In this document: one piece after another, positions 59,284-64,000 of the stretch
Layout of the letters: the number at the start of each line of letters is the position of its first letter
Position numbering within the stretch: position 1 is the first letter of the stretch
DNA from: JAICJR01 sp963848495
Lineage (GTDB): Bacteria; Actinomycetota; Thermoleophilia; Solirubrobacterales; Thermoleophilaceae
Direction of reading: 5' to 3'
Length of the DNA stretch: 64,000 nt
Assembly (NCBI GenBank): GCA_963848495.1
Contig: CAWKDV010000004.1
Span: 620,001-684,000 of the forward strand
Program-made: the position numbers and the translations under genes
The notes under the pieces: generated by a model
Database searches by the model: none
Seen by the model: only the letters and a program-made list of their open reading frames with translations
Told to the model about the DNA's origin: nothing

Positions 59284-60885
59284 ATGCGACAGGGTCCTTT
59301 GACTGGCCGTTATCCGGCGGTGGCCGCGATGGTGGTGTTCGCCCTGGTTCCGTACCTGGGCCTGTCGGCCGCGTTGCAGCCGCTCAGCCCGATCATCGCG
59401 AGGCAGCTGCACATGAGCATGCAGGCGATGACCCTTGCGCTGGGGATGGCCAACGCCGCCTACGCGATCGGCACCGTATTTGCGGTCCAGTTCGCGCTGC
59501 GACTGCCGCAGCGGCGGATGCTGCTCGCCTACGGCTTGCTGCTGGTGGCCGGCTCGGTGCTCGCGGCCTCTGCGACCGCACCCGGCGTGTTCATCGCCGG
59601 TCACGTTCTCCAGGGGCTGTGCACCAGCCTGTTGCTGATCGCGGCGCTACCGCCGTTGATCATCGGCTATCCCGCAAGCAAGGCGCGCTGGACGGCGATC
59701 ATCCTGAACCTCTGCATCTTCGGCGCAGTGGCGCTGGGTCCGTTCATCGGGGGCGTCCAGGCTTCCGCGCACGCCTGGCGCCCGCTGTTCTGGATCACCG
59801 CGGGAATCGCACTAGCCGCGCTGGTGCTCTCGCTCTTGACCTTCGAGGACGTCCCGCCGGCCGACCGCAGTAGGCCTCTGGATCCGCTTGCCCTCGGCCT
59901 GGCCACCAGCGGTTGTGTGGCCGCGTTCTTCGGCGCCTCCGAACTGCTCACCCACCGGTTCCTGGATCCCGTCACGTTCGTCCCGCTGATCGCCGGACTG
60001 CTGTTGATCTTGGCTCTTCTGGCTGCCGAGTATCGCGGTAGGTGCGCGCTCTTGAACGTGCGGCCGCTGGTGAGCACGCTTCCGGCGACGGGCGTCGTGG
60101 TCGCGATCTGCGCGGCGGCGGCGTCGGTGTCGGCGATCGTGCTCAGTGGCGCGGTGCTGGCGCCCCACCACTCGCCGCTGCAGCTGGGGCTGCTCTATCT
60201 GCCACTGTTTGGCGGCGCCGCCGTCAGCGCGCTCGTGTTCGGCGTCGTGTTCCGCACTCGTGCGTTGCACTACTTCGTCCTTGCGGGCCTGATCCTGCTC
60301 AGCGCCGGGGTTATCGTGATCGGGCGGACCATCCCGCCGAGTACGGCGCTTGCGCTGGTCGGCTCAGGACTGATCGGGGTCGGCGTGGGATCAGCGGTGA
60401 CCCCCGCGCTATTCATCGTGGGCTTCTCGCTGCGCAACACCAACCTGCAGCGCGTGTTCGCAATCGTCGAGCTTCTGCGGGCGGTTGCGGCCTTCATGAT
60501 CGCGCCGGTGATGCTGCACATCGCGCTCACGGTCGGGGGAAGTCTGAGTTCGGGCACGACCACCGCCCTTTGGATCTGTTTTGGGATCTCCGCCGGCGGC
60601 GCACTCCTCGGGATCGGCCTCTACGCACTCGCCCGCCTGCGTCCGCCAACCCCTGCGTTCGACAGCTGGCTCGCCGGAAAGGGACCAGCCTGGGACTCGC
60701 CACCACTCCTGGCAGCGATCCGCGACGCTACGCCCGAGGCGGGAACCCCGGAGCGGCTGACCCTGGTGCCGACGGCTCGTGCCGGCGCCGCGCCAGAGAG
60801 CGGTCGGCCGTCGGGGGCGCCGACCGCTCGGGTTGACGACACGGCCCAGACGCCGCGCGAAGCCGACGAACGGCGGGCGGGATGA
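59284..60885 (+). CDS. MFS transporter
   Basis: 533 residues from ATG 59284 with AGGAGGAA upstream; the longer open frame is an artefact within the SDR gene. About 12-14 helices. Features: LSPIIARQLHMSMQAMTLALGMANAAYAIG, RLPQRRMLLAYGLLLVAGS (motif A-like), ITAGIALAALVLSLLTFEDVPPADRS (after helix 6) and a 70-residue polar C-terminal tail. A drug:H+ antiporter-like efflux role is likely. The stop overlaps the next start (ATGA). Confidence 0.88.
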   Translation: MRQGPLTGRYPAVAAMVVFALVPYLGLSAALQPLSPIIARQLHMSMQAMTLALGMANAAYAIGTVFAVQFALRLPQRRMLLAYGLLLVAGSVLAASATAPGVFIAGHVLQGLCTSLLLIAALPPLIIGYPASKARWTAIILNLCIFGAVALGPFIGGVQASAHAWRPLFWITAGIALAALVLSLLTFEDVPPADRSRPLDPLALGLATSGCVAAFFGASELLTHRFLDPVTFVPLIAGLLLILALLAAEYRGRCALLNVRPLVSTLPATGVVVAICAAAASVSAIVLSGAVLAPHHSPLQLGLLYLPLFGGAAVSALVFGVVFRTRALHYFVLAGLILLSAGVIVIGRTIPPSTALALVGSGLIGVGVGSAVTPALFIVGFSLRNTNLQRVFAIVELLRAVAAFMIAPVMLHIALTVGGSLSSGTTTALWICFGISAGGALLGIGLYALARLRPPTPAFDSWLAGKGPAWDSPPLLAAIRDATPEAGTPERLTLVPTARAGAAPESGRPSGAPTARVDDTAQTPREADERRAG

Positions 60886-61040
60886 CGAGCGCGGCGAGCG
60901 GGCACTACGACGTGATCCTGCGCGACACGATCCAGCCGTTCCCCAGCTTCTCCGAGATCCACGCCGCAGCGATCAAAACGCTCCGGGCGCAGATCGCATC
61001 GGGCCACACCGCAGACGACCCGGCGCTCGCCCCGGCCTAA
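60882..61040 (+). pseudogene. Orphan C-terminal tail of a pyridine nucleotide-disulphide oxidoreductase
   Basis: 52 codons from an ATG overlapping the MFS stop: YDVILRDTIQPFPSFSEIHA then AIKTLRAQI. The phrase LRDTIQPFPxFSEI with a following helix is the end of the dimerisation domain of mercuric-reductase/dihydrolipoamide-dehydrogenase-like flavoproteins. The FAD and NAD domains (about 420 residues) are absent, and no remnant of them is seen upstream because the MFS gene is intact to its stop. Either a deletion scar that still has a coupled start codon, or a small protein evolved from it. Confidence 0.55.
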
Positions 61041-61072
61041 CCCACGATACGCAAATGACAGGGGAGCACGTC

Positions 61073-61633
61073 ATGGCCACCGCATCGATCCCCGGACAGG
61101 CCAGAGCCACGGCTCGAGAACGAGCGATCGGGGGGCTGGAGGTAGGGGGAGAGCTTCCGGACTTTGAGCTTCTCGATCACGCGGGCAACCACCGCCGCTT
61201 GTCAGCGCTTGTTGGCGGGGACCCGACGGTCGTGCAGTTCTTCCGAGGTTGGTGGTGCCCCAAGGAACAGGCGTTCTTCCGACGGCTCCTCGTGCTGCAG
61301 GATGACGCGGAGGTCGCGTACTCGCGGATCGTCTCGATCAGCGTCGATCCACCCGAGGTCAACGCCGCCTTGCGCGCCGGGCTCGGGGCCCGCTGGACAT
61401 TTCTCTCGGACCCGGATCGCGACGTCCTGTCTCAACTGGGTCTTCGCGAGACGACCGACACTCTCCACCATCCGTACGTGCCCGCGGTGTTCGTGATTGA
61501 TCCCGAACTCCGCATCTACTCGGCGTACAACGGCTACTGGTATTGGGGGAGGCCGACGCACGGCGAGCTCGTGCACGACCTCCGCGAGCTCACCCGGACG
61601 CTTCGTACCGACTGGGATGCCCCGACGCCGTGA
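61073..61633 (+). CDS. Redoxin (AhpC/TSA-like peroxiredoxin family)
   Basis: 186 residues from ATG 61073 (GGGGAG upstream). Thioredoxin fold: GGELPDFELLDHAGNHRRLS, VVQFFRGWWCPKEQAFFRRL with a single peroxidatic-position Cys, SISVDPPEVNAAL, FLSDPDRDVLSQLGL and VPAVFVIDPELRIYSAYNGYW. The residue pair before the Cys (WW) and the missing resolving Cys suggest a 1-Cys peroxiredoxin or a related thiol reductase. It probably belongs to the SDR-MFS operon; the next gene overlaps by 4 bases. Confidence 0.82.
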   Translation: MATASIPGQARATARERAIGGLEVGGELPDFELLDHAGNHRRLSALVGGDPTVVQFFRGWWCPKEQAFFRRLLVLQDDAEVAYSRIVSISVDPPEVNAALRAGLGARWTFLSDPDRDVLSQLGLRETTDTLHHPYVPAVFVIDPELRIYSAYNGYWYWGRPTHGELVHDLRELTRTLRTDWDAPTP

Positions 61634-62142
61634 GCCGATGCTGGTTGGCCCTGATCGAGGAACCCGCGCCCGCGGCGGATGCAGCCGCCGCCGCATTCAC
61701 GCTGGACGGGCGCCCGGCGGGGACACTCGCGGCCTGGCGCCAGCGAGCAAAGCCGGTTCGTCATGCCCTGCGTGTGGATGAGCGGCTGATCGATCCCGCC
61801 GGTTCGGCGGCGTTCATCTCGCTCGTCCTGCCGCCGCCGGGCGTGCGTCTCCCATTCGACGACCTCGCGGTCCAACAGGCGCGCCGCCGGGTTCTGGCTG
61901 GTCCTTTTCCCGACGCGGTCTCGTCACTCTTGCGAGACGACTCCCACTTCGAGGGGGCGATTACGGTCGCGCGATCGCCAGCTGACAAGCGCGGGCTAAC
62001 GGACGACCCGTTCGGGCGGATCTTTCCCGCGAGAATCCTCGCCGTCGACGGTGGGATCCTCGGATCTATGGCGGCTCCGACCGGACCAACCATTGAGCGA
62101 TACGGCAGCGGCAACCCCTGGCCTTGGGACCAGTTCAGCTAA
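61630..62142 (+). CDS. Hypothetical protein coupled to the redoxin
   Basis: 170 residues from GTG 61630, overlapping the redoxin stop (GTGA); a longer frame to 61543 is less likely. The sequence has AWRQRAKPVRHALRVDERLI, FISLVLPPPGVRLPFDDLAV, DAVSSLLRDDSHFEGAITVARS and ends YGSGNPWPWDQFS. No signal peptide or membrane helix. I do not recognise the family. Confidence 0.55.
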   Translation: MSRCWLALIEEPAPAADAAAAAFTLDGRPAGTLAAWRQRAKPVRHALRVDERLIDPAGSAAFISLVLPPPGVRLPFDDLAVQQARRRVLAGPFPDAVSSLLRDDSHFEGAITVARSPADKRGLTDDPFGRIFPARILAVDGGILGSMAAPTGPTIERYGSGNPWPWDQFS

Positions 62143-62187
62143 GGGCTGCCGCTGAACAGCAGGTCCTTACACAGGCCCCGCCCCCCA

Positions 62188-62413
62188 CGTGCATCCCGCC
62201 GAGCCCGCGCGGTGCATCCAGATTGCATCCCGGACCGTCACGCACCACCCCGCATCGCCCTGCAACTTGGAGGCGGAGTCAGCTCCGCCAACCGCGGTGC
62301 GGGGCCATGCGGAGCCCTGCACCTACCAATCGATTATCGGGGCGACTGGAGTGATTCGCCTCTGGAATGCCACATGCAGGCGGGTGAGCGTCACTTTTGC
62401 ATCCCGGAGGTGG
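62188..62413 (+). repeat. Dispersed repeat, full copy E
   Basis: Counterpart of copy D. TTGCATCCCGGA occurs at 62223-62234 and 62397-62408. The central CACCTACCAATCGATTATCG and GGGGCGACTGGAGTGATTCG match copy D closely. The hairpin is changed to GGGCC-ATGCGG-AGCCC, weakening one pair. It fills most of the 355 bases between the hypothetical protein and LuxR gene 4; no other gene is seen there. Confidence 0.8.
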
Positions 62414-62497
62414 AGATGCCGGGCCGTGCCGCCCACCGATCGCCAGGGCCCCGTGGAAGCCCTTTCGCGCTCGAGCTGCTCGGCGTAGAGTGACGCG

Positions 62498-64000
62498 ATG
62501 GTGTCCGACGTGGTCGGGCGTGAGCACGAGCTCGCGGCGGTCGCGGCTTTCCTGGACCGCGTTGAAAGCGGGCCGCACGCCCTCGTCCTCTCGGGCGAGC
62601 CGGGGATCGGGAAGACCATTCTCTGGGAAGCAGGCGTGGCTTTGTCGGCCCAGCGCGGCCACCATGTCCTCACCCACCGGGGTGCCAAGGCCGAGGCCGC
62701 GCTCTCGTTCGCTGCGCTGTCCGACCTACTCGGCCCGCTCTTCGATGACCTCTCGCCGTCGCTTGCCCCCCTTCGCCGGCGGGCGCTGGCTGTCGCGCTG
62801 TTGCTCGCGGAGCCGGGCGACGAGCGCCCAGACGTACATGCCATCGGGTTGGCCGTGCTGGATGCGCTGCGGCAACTGGCGTACGGCGGACCGGTGGTCA
62901 TCGCACTGGACGACGTCCAGTGGCTCGATGCCGCGTCGGCTCGGCGTCCTCGAAATCGGAGTCCGTCGGCTTCGGGGACGAGCGCGTCGGCCTGCTCGTG
63001 ACACTTCGTACCGATTCCCGTGCGCCACTCGAGCTGGAACGCATGCTTCCCGAGGGGCAACTCGAGCAGCGCCCGCTCGGGCCACTCACCGCGGTGGGTG
63101 TGTACCACCTCCTCAAGGACCGGCTGGGCCTGGAGCTGACTCGGCCCGAGCTCGCGCGACTGCACGCGTCCACCTCGGGCAACCCGTTCTTCGCGCTCGA
63201 ACTGGGCCGTGAGCTGCTTCATACCGGGGACGAGGCCCACCGCGGGGCGCGCGCCTCGGGTGCCGAAGAGCCTCGGCGACATCCTGGGCGCTCGCCTGGC
63301 CCGCCTGCCCGCCGAGACGCTCGACGTGCTGGTGCGCGTCGCCGCGCTCGCCCGGCCCACGGCCGAGCTGGTGGCGGCGAGCTATGGCGACCGCGACCGC
63401 GCGCTCGCGTCCCTCGAGGTCGCGCTGCGCGAAGGGGTCGTCGAGCTCGATGACGAGCGTGCTCAGATTCGTACACCCACTGCTGGCCTCGGTCTGCTAC
63501 GAGCAGACCCCGGTATGGAAGCGCCGTGCTGCCCACCGCGCGTTGGCGAGCGCCGTCGCGGACCCTGAGGAACGGGCGCGCCACCTCGCTCTGGCGGCGG
63601 ACGGTCCGGACGCGGACGCGGCCCGCCAGCTCGAGTCCGCCGCCGAGCGGGCCGCCGCCCGCGGAGCGACGACCGCGGCCGCGGAGCTGGCAGAGCTGGC
63701 GGCCGAGCTGACCGCGGACGACTCCGAGGTAAGGCGCAGGCGGCTGCTCTCGGCCGCGCGGTTCCACCGGCTCGCGGGGAGCTCCGACGCGCGCGATCGC
63801 GCTGCTCGACGACCTGCTGCCGCAGGCGACTCCCGGCGGCGAGCGGGCCGACGTTCTGTTCGAGCTCGCGTTGAACTACCTGGCCGGCGCCCCGGCCGCG
63901 ATTGCGTTCTGCAACGACGCGCTGGCTGAGGCGGGTGCTGACGACATCCGTTCGACCGCGATCCTGAGCCTCCGGTCCCTCTACCAGATCCTCGGGTCGG
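62498..64000 (+). pseudogene. LuxR-AAA regulator 4, multiply frameshifted and truncated by the window edge
   Basis: ATG 62498 opens a good AAA regulator start: VVGREHELAAVAAFLDRVE, Walker A SGEPGIGKTILWEAG and Walker B VVIALDDVQWLDAAS. Homology then hops between frames at about 62940, 62975, 63245, 63470 and 63790: VLEIGVRRL, then ERVGLLVTLRTDSRAPLELE, then PKSLGDILGARLARLPAETL, then LRFVHPLLASVCYEQTPVWK, and last IALLDDLLPQATPGGERADV to the edge. Five single-base shifts in 1.5 kb mean a dead gene or a poor-quality contig end. It is a different subgroup from regulators 1-3. Confidence 0.7.

Overview
The window is high-GC actinobacterial DNA. Many genes start with GTG, neighbours overlap by 1-4 bases (ATGA, GTGA, TGATG), and several families are typical of soil Actinobacteria: LuxR-type AAA regulators, a BTAD/SARP regulator, PucR, DUF5996 and phosphoesterases. 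The repertoire, including the N-terminus of an actinobacterial PHA-synthase-like protein and beta-propeller fusions, fits the class Thermoleophilia (Solirubrobacterales-like). This is inferred from gene content; there is no rRNA or tRNA marker.

Left part (1-15.5 kb), mostly intact chromosomal genes: a partial OsmC, a methyltransferase, an AbrB-type membrane protein, LtrA, a membrane protein with a PI-PLC X domain, a flippase-like membrane protein, acetoacetyl-CoA synthetase, an HxlR regulator divergent from an MBL-fold hydrolase, a DUF5996 protein, a universal-stress-like protein, a sigma-70 factor next to a frameshifted Pro/Thr-rich surface protein, and an SPFH protein.

15.5-25.2 kb, two ABC operons on the minus strand: (a) a YncE-propeller/phosphoesterase, an ABC ATPase, its permease and a second secreted phosphoesterase, tightly coupled; (b) a YtrA-like GntR repressor, ATPase and permease. 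Next come a deleted methyltransferase, a two-component system divergent from a D,D-carboxypeptidase, and a secreted beta-helix protein. A 1102-residue fusion of a SARP DNA-binding domain, a membrane segment, a beta-propeller and a peptide-type solute-binding domain follows.

34-45 kb: a DHFR-like reductase, a secreted protein, and truncated collagen-like and histidine-kinase pieces. Then a complete branched-chain-amino-acid-type ABC operon (livK-M-H-G-F) with a divergent PucR regulator and a downstream acyl-CoA synthetase. The start of a PHA-synthase-like gene follows and is cut off.

45-64 kb is a decayed accessory region: VapBC, fragments of an AraC regulator and a carbonic anhydrase, VOC proteins and a hydrolase. 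It holds two full-length LuxR-AAA paralogues and the remains of two more, a small nucleotide cyclase, and a duplicated LuxR-end/SDR-start segment split by a secreted-protein gene. An SDR-MFS-orphan reductase tail-redoxin operon lies near the end.

The main unifying signal is a dispersed non-coding repeat of about 220 bp. Two near-complete copies (46.9 and 62.2 kb) and three partial ones (28.6, 36.7 and 45.4 kb) were found. Both complete copies carry the 12-base direct repeat TTGCATCCCGGA at two places about 160 bp apart. Most copies lie at or beside truncated genes.
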